Shown here: positions 1-7,633 of the stretch, piece after piece
Numbering within the stretch: position 1 is the first letter of the stretch
Layout of the letters: the number at the start of each line of letters is the position of its first letter
DNA from: Amycolatopsis mediterranei
Lineage (GTDB): Bacteria; Actinomycetota; Actinomycetes; Mycobacteriales; Pseudonocardiaceae
Assembly: GCF_026017845.1 (NCBI RefSeq)
Contig: NZ_CP100416.1
Location: 6,329,444-6,393,443, forward strand
Direction: 5' to 3'
DNA: 64,000 nt
Translations under genes and position numbers: made by a program
Notes under the pieces: model-generated
Databases searched by the model: none
Told to the model about the DNA's origin: nothing
What the model saw: the letters and a program-made list of their open reading frames with translations, nothing else

Positions 1-136
1 TTGCGCTGCCGGCCCGCTTGCCCAGGCCCGGGGGCGGGGCCCCCCCCCCCCGCCGGGGGGGGGGGGGGCGGGGGGGTGGGGGGGGGGCGGGGGGGGGGGG
101 GGGGGGGGGCCCCCCCCCCCCCCCCCCCCCCCGGCG
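1..136. repeat. G/C homopolymer low-complexity edge
   Basis: After about 30 bases of ordinary GC-rich sequence this stretch is almost only runs of G and of C (including a run of more than 20 C ending at about 132). It stops a few bases before the stop codon of the methyltransferase gene. No gene can be read here; translations are poly-Gly/Pro. It is most likely a contig end or a base-calling artefact, though a real G-rich structure cannot be excluded. Confidence 0.8.
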
Positions 137-874
137 TCAGGCCGTGGCCACGAACGACATGAAGTGCGGGTGCACGTCCAGCTCCAGCACCTCGGTGAAC
201 ACGTCGTTCAGGATGGCGGTGCCTTCCGAGCTGGTCAGCAATTGCGTCCGGTACGCGCCGGTCTTCATCCGGCCACCCGAGGCGCGGATGACCACCGCCG
301 TGCTGAAGAACGCCGCCGTGCGGCGGAGGTGGTTGAGCGTGCCGTAGCGCTTGCGCTCGAAGTCGTGGAAGTTGTCGCCCGTCCAGAGGTTCCCGACGAA
401 GATGCCGCCCGGCGCCATGAACGTCTTGAGCCGCTCCAGCACTTCGCGGACGTCGCCGAGGTGGTGGATCGCGTCGACGCACATCACCAGGTCCGCGGTG
501 CCGAGGTCGTGCTCGGCCCAGAAGTCGCCCAGCACGAGCTTGAGGTCCTCGTGGTGCACGCGGCCGCGCACGATGTCGAGGCCCTGCTGGGAGATGTCGA
601 GCGCGGTGATGCTCTTCGCCGCGGTGCGGGTCGCCGCGAGACCGGTGAACTCCCCGGTGCCGCAGGCGAATTCGAGCACCCGCCCGGTGTCGGCGCCGTA
701 CTTCTCGAGGTACTTGCCGATGGTGTCCTTCTGGCTGAGGAAGTGCTCGCGCAGCAGCGGGTGCTGCTCCGCCGCCGCCCGGTCCCAGAACCGCGCCGCC
801 CAGTACTTCCGGCCGTCCGGCGGCACGTTGTCGAGCAGTACCTTGCCGGAACGGGCGAGCATTTCAGCTAACAT
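137..874 (-). CDS. SAM-dependent class I methyltransferase
   Basis: A 245-aa soluble methyltransferase. The SAM-binding motif I (VLEFACGTGEFTG) lies near residues 66-78, followed by the acidic end of beta 2 (ALDIS) and a motif-IV-like VMCVDAIHHLGD near 130-141, the usual order of the Methyltransf_11/25 fold. The acceptor cannot be read from sequence. The gene points the same way as the NAD-epimerase upstream, 43 bp away, with a second epimerase divergent, so methylation of a deoxysugar or a glycosylated metabolite is a reasonable guess. The stop codon abuts the homopolymer edge, so anything downstream is lost. Family is clear; substrate is inference. Confidence 0.85.
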   Translation of the reverse strand: MLAEMLARSGKVLLDNVPPDGRKYWAARFWDRAAAEQHPLLREHFLSQKDTIGKYLEKYGADTGRVLEFACGTGEFTGLAATRTAAKSITALDISQQGLDIVRGRVHHEDLKLVLGDFWAEHDLGTADLVMCVDAIHHLGDVREVLERLKTFMAPGGIFVGNLWTGDNFHDFERKRYGTLNHLRRTAAFFSTAVVIRASGGRMKTGAYRTQLLTSSEGTAILNDVFTEVLELDVHPHFMSFVATA

Positions 875-917
875 TCGGTCCTCGCTCTGCAGTCGGGGTT
901 ACTCCGGAACAGCCTGG

Positions 918-1868
918 TCAGATCGTCTCGAAAATCGTTTGGAGCTCGTTGACCCCGGCGGTGACGGCCGCACCGGCGAGCCACGACCGCCAGGTCGCCG
1001 CCACGCCTTCCTTCAGCGACGTCTCGGGCCGCCAGCCCAGCACCCGCTCGGCCTCGCCGACGTCGAGCCAGACGTCCTGCCGGTCGAACAGCCGGCTCGG
1101 CTGGAACTCCACCCGCAGGTCGAGCGCCACGACCGAGCGCACCACGTCCAGCAGGCCCGAAAGCGAGGTGCGCACGCCGGAGCCGATGTTGAGGATCAGG
1201 GGTTGCGCGGGCCCGGCGCCCCGCAGCCGCCGCATCACGTCGACGACGTCGTCGACGTAGACGTAGTCGCGGGTCGCGGTCACGTCGCCGATCAGCCGCA
1301 GCGGCCGGGAATCCAGCGCGGCGGACAGCCAGTGGGCGAGCACGCCCTGGCCGCGCCCGGTCGGCTGGCCCGGGCCGTACACATTGGACATCCGGAGGAT
1401 CACCGCCGGCAGCTCACCCGCGTGGCTCAGCAGTTCCTCTTCGAGGGCGATCTTCGCCCGGCCGTAGGCGCCCGAGGGCTTCAGCGGCGAGGTTTCCGCG
1501 TACGGCGGGGCGAACGCGGGGTCGTAGACGGTGCCACCGGAGCTCGTCAGCACGACCGTCGGCGGGTTGTCCCGGCGGCGCAGCCGATCGAGCAGGGTGC
1601 TGAACAGCACGTGGTCGGCCCTGGCCAGCTCCGGGTGGGATTCCCCGAGCGCCGGGTTGATGCTGGACGCGAGGTAGAACACGGTCCCGGCGCCGGCGAT
1701 CGGGGCGGCCAGCTCGCCGTCGCACAGGAACCTCGACTGCCGGGTGAAGCACGCCGTCCGCACCCGCGCGAGGTCGAGCGTCGCCGAAAGCCGGCGTCCG
1801 ATGAACCCCGCACTTCCGATCACCACCGCCGTGTCGGTAGCGCCGTCCGCGACCACCCGACCAGACAT
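918..1868 (-). CDS. NAD-dependent epimerase/dehydratase (SDR), nucleotide-sugar type
   Basis: About 316 aa. The N-terminal Rossmann motif is GSAGFIGRR (GxxGxxG), the catalytic Ser-Thr region reads LTSSGGTVYD, and the YxxxK pair is seen in YGRAKIALEEE. This is the extended SDR fold of UDP-glucose 4-epimerase and dTDP-sugar enzymes. I place the start at the ATG at 1868, which gives a normal short N-terminus before the Rossmann strand; an in-frame ATG at 1892 is possible. The open frame extends far upstream only because it is antisense to the divergent epimerase gene. It probably acts in the same sugar pathway as the methyltransferase downstream and the epimerase across the ~140-bp divergent gap. 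Exact reaction unknown. Confidence 0.85.
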   Translation of the reverse strand: MSGRVVADGATDTAVVIGSAGFIGRRLSATLDLARVRTACFTRQSRFLCDGELAAPIAGAGTVFYLASSINPALGESHPELARADHVLFSTLLDRLRRRDNPPTVVLTSSGGTVYDPAFAPPYAETSPLKPSGAYGRAKIALEEELLSHAGELPAVILRMSNVYGPGQPTGRGQGVLAHWLSAALDSRPLRLIGDVTATRDYVYVDDVVDVMRRLRGAGPAQPLILNIGSGVRTSLSGLLDVVRSVVALDLRVEFQPSRLFDRQDVWLDVGEAERVLGWRPETSLKEGVAATWRSWLAGAAVTAGVNELQTIFETI

Positions 1869-2006
1869 GAGCACCACAGCCTCTCCCCGCATCCGCGCCT
1901 CCGCGACCGGACGGCCACGACCGTATGGCGCGCGGGTCCAGCCGCATTCGAGTCCGGGCCGAGCACCGCCGAAGACCGTGGGAAGCCACGAGACGCAGGA
2001 GGCGGA

Positions 2007-3065
2007 ATGCGAGTTCTGGTCACGGGCGGCGCCGGGTTCATCGGCCGGCACGTCGTCGAAGCACTGGTGGCCGGCGGGCACGAGGTCCGGGTCCTGGACG
2101 CGCTGCTCCCCCACGTGCACCCGGCCGGGTCGCCACCCGAGTTCCCCGACGGCGTCGAGTTCCGGCACGGCGACCTGCGCGACGAGTCCACAGTGGTCTC
2201 GGCGCTGCACGGGGTCGACGCGGTGTGCCACCAGGCCGCGATGGTCGGCCGGGGCAAGGAAATCCGCGACGCGGCGCGGTACGTGACGTGCAACGACCTC
2301 GCCACCGCGCGGCTCGTCACCGCCATGACCGAACTGGGCCTCGGCAAGCTGGTGCTCGGGAGCTCGGTGGTGATCTACGGCGACAGCCGGTACGACTGCC
2401 CGGTGCACGGCCGGGTCCGGCCCGGCCGCCGTCCGAAGGAAGCCCTCGACGCGGGCCGGTTCGAGGTGACCTGCCCGGAATGCGGCCTGACCGTCGTGGA
2501 CAGTCCGGTCGAAGAGGACGATCCGCTCGATCCGCCCCGCAACGTCTACGCGGTCACCAAGCTGGCCCAAGAACACCTGGCCGGCGCGTGGGCCCGCGAG
2601 ACCGGCGGCCAGGCGGTCGCCTTGCGGTACCACAACGTCTACGGGCCCGAGATGCCCCCCGGAAGCCCGTATTCCGGTGTGACGGCCGTCTTCCGCACGG
2701 CCGTGGAGCGCGGCACGGCGGCCCGCGTCTTCGAGGACGGCAAGCCGTGCCGCGACTTCATCCACGTCCGCGACATCGCGACGGCCAACGTGGCGGCCCT
2801 GACGGCGGCGAACACGGGATTCCGCGCCTTCAACGTGGCCACCGGCGACCCCCGCAGCATCGCGGAGGTGGCGGCCGCCCTGGCCGCGGCGGCCGGAACG
2901 CCACCGCCGGTGATCACCGGCGAGTACCGCATCGGCGACGTGCGCCACATCGTGGCCTCACCGAGGCGGATCAAGGCGGAGCTGGGCTGGCAGCCCTCGA
3001 CCGGGTTCGGCGAAGGCATGGCGGAATTCGCCAGGGCCCCGATGCGCGCCCCCATTCCGGTTTAG
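2007..3065 (+). CDS. NAD-dependent sugar epimerase with Cys-rich insert (dTDP-L-rhamnose 4-epimerase-like)
   Basis: 352 aa, starting at an ATG with a good AGGAGG-like site just upstream. The N-terminus MRVLVTGGAGFIGRHVVE is a textbook extended-SDR Rossmann motif, and YAVTKLAQEH carries the YxxxK active site. Between strand and active site (residues about 127-170) is a cysteine-bearing insert, DCPVHG then CPECG, like the inserts in proteins annotated as dTDP-6-deoxy-L-talose/dTDP-L-rhamnose 4-epimerases; it may bind a metal. The gene diverges from another epimerase and ends at a strong hairpin. The sugar substrate is inferred from family memory, not proven. A UDP-sugar epimerase is the main alternative. 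Confidence 0.82.
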   Translation: MRVLVTGGAGFIGRHVVEALVAGGHEVRVLDALLPHVHPAGSPPEFPDGVEFRHGDLRDESTVVSALHGVDAVCHQAAMVGRGKEIRDAARYVTCNDLATARLVTAMTELGLGKLVLGSSVVIYGDSRYDCPVHGRVRPGRRPKEALDAGRFEVTCPECGLTVVDSPVEEDDPLDPPRNVYAVTKLAQEHLAGAWARETGGQAVALRYHNVYGPEMPPGSPYSGVTAVFRTAVERGTAARVFEDGKPCRDFIHVRDIATANVAALTAANTGFRAFNVATGDPRSIAEVAAALAAAAGTPPPVITGEYRIGDVRHIVASPRRIKAELGWQPSTGFGEGMAEFARAPMRAPIPV

Positions 3066-3124
3066 CGGACAGGTTCTCGCGCGCTGAACCACGCCGGCGT
3101 GCGCGGGCGTATGCGGCCATCGTG

Positions 3125-3158
3125 AGGGGCGACGCCGGCGAGAACCGGCGTCGCCCCT
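3125..3158. terminator. Bidirectional hairpin terminator
   Basis: AGGGGCGACGCCGG and its exact complement form a 14-bp perfect stem with a 6-base loop, between the convergent epimerase (+) and propeller protein (-) genes. There is little of a U-tract, as is common in high-GC actinomycetes. Confidence 0.8.
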
Positions 3159-3185
3159 TACGAGTCGTCCCCCGCAGGCGGATGA

Positions 3186-4520
3186 TCAGCCGAGGTCGCG
3201 CAGGTACACGTTGGGGGTCCACATGTCGGTGTCGGTCGCGAAGTTGGTGGCGACGGACTGGAACGCGACGTGCTTGCCGTCGGCCGAGATCGACGGTGTC
3301 GCGGAGATTCCGTTGCCCTCCGCGCCGTTCCCGGCGACGCTGGCCCGGGTCGTGGTCGCGGTGTCGCGGTCACGGACGAACACGTCGGCGGCGCTGTTGC
3401 GGTCGAACGGCACGAGTCTCCACGCGAAGGAGTCGAACGCCGTGTAACGGCCGTCGGCCGAGATCGACGGCCGAACGCCCTCGGTGGTGCCGTCGATGTC
3501 CTGGCCGCCCGTGTACAGGACGTTCAGCCGGGTGACCGTCGACGTCTGCCGGTCGACCAGGAAGTTGTCGACCTTGCCGTTGGTGTCCCCCGGATTCGGC
3601 AGCAGGTTCCCCGCGGCCGACTGGTAGGCGATGTAACGCCCGTCGGCCGACATCGTGGAGAAGGTGCTGGCGCCTTGCCCTTGGTCACCGTGGGCGTTGA
3701 CGCTCACCCGATCGGTCAGCCCGGTCAGCTTGTCGTGCACGAACACGTCGGTCGTCTGGTTCGTGTCGGAGCCGGTCAGGGTCGTGGCGTCGGATTCGAA
3801 CGTGACGTAGCGGCCGTCGGCCGAGATCGACGGCAGCCGGCTCGCGCCCCGGACCTCCGTGCTGTTCGAATCGACGCTGACGCGGACGGTGCGGTCCGAC
3901 TGCTGGTCGTACTCGAAGACGTCTCGGACGCGGTTCGTGTCGCCGGCGACGAGGTTGCCGGCGAACGAGTCGTACGCGATGAACCGCCCGTCGGCCGAGA
4001 TCGCCGGGTGGAGACTGTCGTCGTCGCCCGGGGCGCCCAGCGACCCGCCGCTGACCCGGCTCGTCCACCCGATCAACCGGTCGTGGACGAACACGTCCCG
4101 GAACACGTTGGTGTCGCCCGGAACCAGGTTCGTCGAGTCCGACACGAACGCGACGTACCGGCCGTCCGCCGAAATGGACGGTGCCCAGCTGGCGCCGTTC
4201 CCCTCGGCACCGTTGCGGTCGACGCTGACCCGGGTGGTCACCCCGGCCACCCGGTCCCGCACGAACACGTCGTCGACTCCGTTGGTGTCGCCGCCGACGA
4301 GGTTCCGGGCCGAGGAACGGAAGGCCACATACCGTCCGTCGGCGGACACCGACGGCTCCCCGCTCATCCCGGCGCCCGGCTTGCCGTCGACGGCGACGCT
4401 GATCAACGTGGTGGCGGCCACGGTCGCGGCGTCCGCAGTGCCCCCCGGTACCAGCGCCGCGACGGTCGCCGCGCACAGTGCGAGTCCGACTGTGGCGCGG
4501 CCGACTCTGTGACTTCTCAT
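3186..4520 (-). CDS. Secreted PD40/TolB-type beta-propeller protein
   Basis: 444 aa from the ATG at 4520, which has an AAAGG site 5 bases upstream; a TTG at 4541 and an ATG at 4523 are alternatives. Residues 1 to about 32 form a signal peptide (basic start, AlaVal-rich core, cleavage near ADA). The mature part is a tandem array of roughly 55-60-residue blades, each with a core like SISADGRYVAF followed by GDTN and DVFVRDR/DVFVHD; six to seven copies are visible, the number needed for a closed propeller. Such PD40 repeat proteins are extracellular and may bind ligands or partners; no catalytic residues are evident. It lies 34 bp downstream of the lectin gene on the same strand, so the two may be co-transcribed. 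Confidence 0.85.
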   Translation of the reverse strand: MRSHRVGRATVGLALCAATVAALVPGGTADAATVAATTLISVAVDGKPGAGMSGEPSVSADGRYVAFRSSARNLVGGDTNGVDDVFVRDRVAGVTTRVSVDRNGAEGNGASWAPSISADGRYVAFVSDSTNLVPGDTNVFRDVFVHDRLIGWTSRVSGGSLGAPGDDDSLHPAISADGRFIAYDSFAGNLVAGDTNRVRDVFEYDQQSDRTVRVSVDSNSTEVRGASRLPSISADGRYVTFESDATTLTGSDTNQTTDVFVHDKLTGLTDRVSVNAHGDQGQGASTFSTMSADGRYIAYQSAAGNLLPNPGDTNGKVDNFLVDRQTSTVTRLNVLYTGGQDIDGTTEGVRPSISADGRYTAFDSFAWRLVPFDRNSAADVFVRDRDTATTTRASVAGNGAEGNGISATPSISADGKHVAFQSVATNFATDTDMWTPNVYLRDLG

Positions 4521-4554
4521 CATTGCCTTTCTGCTGATCAAAAGAAATCGTGAT

Positions 4555-5127
4555 TCACCGGGTCGGCTGGACCGGCTGGAACCGTTCGTTGACGAAGCCG
4601 TAGCAAGGGTTCTGCACGAAACGGCGATAGTTGGTGTTGATGATGCCGTCCACCGACAGGCACAGGCCGCTGTTCACGTTCTGGAACTGCGCGTTCCCGT
4701 TCTGCTCGTCCCAGATCATCCGCCACTGCTGGTTCGTGCCGACAAGGCAGTCGTACTGGATGATCGGGTTGCCCTGGCCCAATCCGTACGCGTAGTCGTC
4801 CAGGCACTTGGCGGTGGCCACGTTCTGCAGCCAGAAAACGTTCGGGTCGCCGGTGGCCTGGCCCATCCGCCAGCGCTGGTTGTTCCCGTATTCGCAGGTG
4901 AACTGGTCGACCAGGACGAAGTTGTCGAAGTGCCCCTTGTCGACCTGCATGCACTTGAGGCCGATGACCGGGCTGCTGCTGAGGGGCTGCCAGGCCAGCA
5001 CCTCGCCGCTCACCGGCGGCGGCTGGCTGTGGTCGGCGTGGGCGGGAGCGGCACCGGTCAGCGCGAGTGCGGCGGTGGCGAGCGGAACCAGCACGACGGT
5101 GCGGATCACGCGAGGTAGCTGAGGCAT
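4555..5127 (-). CDS. Secreted ricin B-type lectin (RICIN domain) protein
   Basis: 190 aa. A signal peptide is clear (MPQLPRVIRT, a hydrophobic Ala/Leu core, cleavage after AHA near residue 31). The mature domain has repeated beta-trefoil QxW-type signatures (NNQRWRM, TNQQWRM) at ~45-residue spacing, with conserved Cys pairs (KCMQ, CEYG, KCLDD, YDCLVG, GLCLS). The whole mature protein is one RICIN trefoil with no attached enzyme, so it is likely a secreted carbohydrate-binding protein. It precedes the secreted propeller gene. The ligand is unknown. Confidence 0.88.
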   Translation of the reverse strand: MPQLPRVIRTVVLVPLATAALALTGAAPAHADHSQPPPVSGEVLAWQPLSSSPVIGLKCMQVDKGHFDNFVLVDQFTCEYGNNQRWRMGQATGDPNVFWLQNVATAKCLDDYAYGLGQGNPIIQYDCLVGTNQQWRMIWDEQNGNAQFQNVNSGLCLSVDGIINTNYRRFVQNPCYGFVNERFQPVQPTR

Positions 5128-5211
5128 GCGCGAACCCTAGGGAGCACCCCACGGCCGGCTCCAGGCGGAACCGGCGGAAAAGCCGGCAGAACCCGACTGT
5201 TTCCTCGCCGA

Positions 5212-7413
5212 TCAGCGGTCCGCGGCCATCGCCGGGTGGGCTCGGACGCGGGCCTGGTCCGGCAGGCCGATGGGAAACGTCAGCGCCTCGCGGAACAGCC
5301 GGGCGGCGCCACCCGCGTCGCCGCCGGCGGCGGCCGTCTCGCCGAGTGCGAGCAGCGCGAGCCCGGTCGCCTGGGCGTGTTCGGCCCGCCGGGCCAGCTC
5401 CAGCGCCCGCCGGCCGGTGGTGGTGGCGTCGTCCCAGCGGGCCAGGCCGGCCTGGGATTGGGCCAGCAGGGCCAGCGCGAACGCCTCCGAGCCCGGTTCG
5501 CCGAGAGCGGCGAACGTCGCGGCGGCCTCGGTCAGCAGGGTGGCCGCGCCGGCGTGGTCGCCGGTGTCGTTCCGCACGGCGCCGAGGTTGAGCTGAGCCA
5601 CCGCGACGCCGCGCCGGTCGCCCAGCTCGCGCTTACGGCGCAGCGCGGCGGCGTGATAGTCGATCGCTTCGGCGAACGCGCCGCGGTCGTGCGCCAGCGC
5701 GCCCAGGTTGTTCAGCGCGATCGTCTCGCGGCGCGCGTCCCCCATGGTCCTCGCCTGGTCCAGCACGCCGGTGTACGCGGCCGCGGCGTCGTCGTAGCGG
5801 CCGGCGAACTTGTGGGCGTTGCCGATCAGGGTCAGCGTCGCGGCCCGGCCGTCCGGGTCGGCGCCGAACGCCTCGGCGGCGGATGCGGCCAGCGCCAGCG
5901 CCACCTCCGGCTCGCCGCTCTCGTTGGCGGTGACCGCGGCGCCGTGCCACGCCCACGCCCGGGCCTGCTCGGTGGGCGCGGCACCGGCCGCCCCCGTGAG
6001 CATCCGCCGTCCCTCGGCGAACCGCCCCCGGGCCACGTAGTGCTTGGTCAGTGCGCGCACGGTTTCCACGCACAACAGGGTCGGCGCGGCGTCGACGGCT
6101 TGCTGGATCGCGGCCCGGACGTTGTCCTGCTCGTCGCCCAGCCGGGGATCGCCGTCGCGGACCAGGCGCAGGAAGTGCCCGGCGTGCGCGTCGCGATCGC
6201 CTGCCCCGGTGAGCTGGTCCTCGACGACCTCGCGGATGGTGTCCAGCATGCCGATCCGGGGACAGCCGGCCCGTTCGGTGACGGTGACCAGGCTGTGTGC
6301 GGCCAGCGTCGCCAGCGAATGCGGCGGTGCGCCCAGCACGGCCTCGACGTCGACCGGGTCGGCGCCGCCGGAGAACGCGCCCAGCAGGCCGAACAACCGC
6401 CGGTCGGGATCGGTGAGCCCGCGCGTGCTCCATTCGACCGTGCGGCGCAGGCTCACGTGCCGGTCGGCCAGGTCCACCGCGTCGCCGTGCAGGTCGCGGA
6501 CCTGGGCGAGCACCTGGGCCGGTGCCTGGGTGCGCAGCCGCGCGGCGGCCAGCTCCAGTGCGAGCGGCAGGCCGTCGAGACGGCGGCACAGCGCCGCGAC
6601 CGCGACCGCGTTGTCCCCGGTGAGCGCGAACCCGGGCCGGACCGCGGCGGTGCGTTCGACCAGCAGCCGGACGGCCGGGTTGCCGGCCAGGCCCGCCGGG
6701 TCGTCACTGTCCGGAGTAGACAGTGGGGCGAGTGGCCAGAGGTGTTCCCCCCGCAGTCGCAACGGCGACCGGCTGGTCACCAGGACGGTCAGCCCCGGGC
6801 ACCCGGCCAGCAGCGTGGCCACGGTGGTGGCCGCCGCGGCCACGTGCTCGAAGCTGTCGAGCACCAGCAACCACCGCCCGTCGCCGATCAGCGTGGCCGG
6901 GTCGGGCGTCCGCAGGGACTCGGCCAGCGCCTGCGGGACGTCGTCGGCCTCCCGCAGGGCGCTCAGGTCGAGACCGTGCACGGATTCGAACCGGCTCGCC
7001 GCCCGCCAGCCGGCCTCGAGAGCGAGGCGGGTCTTGCCGACCCCGCCCGTGCCGGTGATCGTGACCAGCCGCACCGGCGGATCCTGGACCAGCCGCAGCA
7101 CCGCGGCGAGATCGCCGGACCGGCCGACGATCGAGGTGACCGGTGCGGGCAACGCCGGACGGACCGCCGTCCGCCTGCGCCGGGTGTCCGGCGGCGGCGC
7201 GGTCCGGGCGGTCCGGGCGAACGCCTCCTGCTCCTCCGGCGTCAGGCCCAGCGCCCCGATGAGCGCACGCAGTGTTTCGCGCTGCGGACGCCGGGTGGCG
7301 CCCCGCTCGATCTCCCCGATCGCGCGGACGCTGATCCCGCTCAGTTCCGCCAGCTGCTCCTGCGAGAGACCGCGGCTGCTCCGCAGCCCTGCCAGCATCT
7401 CGGCCAACGCCAT
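5212..7413 (-). CDS. XRE-type HTH / NB-ARC ATPase / TPR regulator (STAND)
   Basis: 733 aa from the ATG at 7413; the frame is open to 7539 but the upstream 42 residues look like leader. Residues 1-70 are an XRE helix-turn-helix (LSQEQLAELSGISVRAIGEI). Next is an NB-ARC NTPase: Walker A ITGTGGVGKTRLALEAG, Walker B WLLVLDSFEH, and a GLPLALELAAARL motif. The C-terminal ~330 residues are TPR-like helical repeats (GNAHKFAGRYDDAAAAY, NNLGALAHDRGAFAEAI, LNLGAVRNDTGDHAGA). STAND proteins of this build are signal-gated regulators in actinomycetes. It sits 220 bp downstream of the RHS gene on the same strand; any functional tie is inference. No activating ligand can be named. Confidence 0.87.
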   Translation of the reverse strand: MALAEMLAGLRSSRGLSQEQLAELSGISVRAIGEIERGATRRPQRETLRALIGALGLTPEEQEAFARTARTAPPPDTRRRRTAVRPALPAPVTSIVGRSGDLAAVLRLVQDPPVRLVTITGTGGVGKTRLALEAGWRAASRFESVHGLDLSALREADDVPQALAESLRTPDPATLIGDGRWLLVLDSFEHVAAAATTVATLLAGCPGLTVLVTSRSPLRLRGEHLWPLAPLSTPDSDDPAGLAGNPAVRLLVERTAAVRPGFALTGDNAVAVAALCRRLDGLPLALELAAARLRTQAPAQVLAQVRDLHGDAVDLADRHVSLRRTVEWSTRGLTDPDRRLFGLLGAFSGGADPVDVEAVLGAPPHSLATLAAHSLVTVTERAGCPRIGMLDTIREVVEDQLTGAGDRDAHAGHFLRLVRDGDPRLGDEQDNVRAAIQQAVDAAPTLLCVETVRALTKHYVARGRFAEGRRMLTGAAGAAPTEQARAWAWHGAAVTANESGEPEVALALAASAAEAFGADPDGRAATLTLIGNAHKFAGRYDDAAAAYTGVLDQARTMGDARRETIALNNLGALAHDRGAFAEAIDYHAAALRRKRELGDRRGVAVAQLNLGAVRNDTGDHAGAATLLTEAAATFAALGEPGSEAFALALLAQSQAGLARWDDATTTGRRALELARRAEHAQATGLALLALGETAAAGGDAGGAARLFREALTFPIGLPDQARVRAHPAMAADR

Positions 7414-7633
7414 CTGCCCCCGGTGCACCGCCACATAGTAAAGACGGCTGCGGAAGCGCCGCGGTCCCCTTCCGGAACTCGTCACCGGCAAAGCCGGCTC
7501 TTGAGCGAAGTGGGCGTTCTCGTCGTCCCGACCGGACAAATCAGGCAGAGCACCGCCGAGCTACCGGCACCGGGGCGAAAGGCTTGGCCCACGTCGGCCA
7601 CAGCGACCGACGCGGGGCCCAGCCTCTCGACCG

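Noticed and set aside
18..347. Open frame across the homopolymer edge
   Set aside because: It is poly-Gly/Pro from G and C runs and lies antisense to the methyltransferase; not a gene.
351..2006. Long plus-strand open frame joined to the epimerase
   Set aside because: Antisense to the methyltransferase and the first epimerase; the real N-terminus with SD and Rossmann motif is at 2007.
3270..4553. Repeat array in the propeller gene
   Set aside because: The periodicity reflects the beta-propeller blades, not a DNA repeat element.
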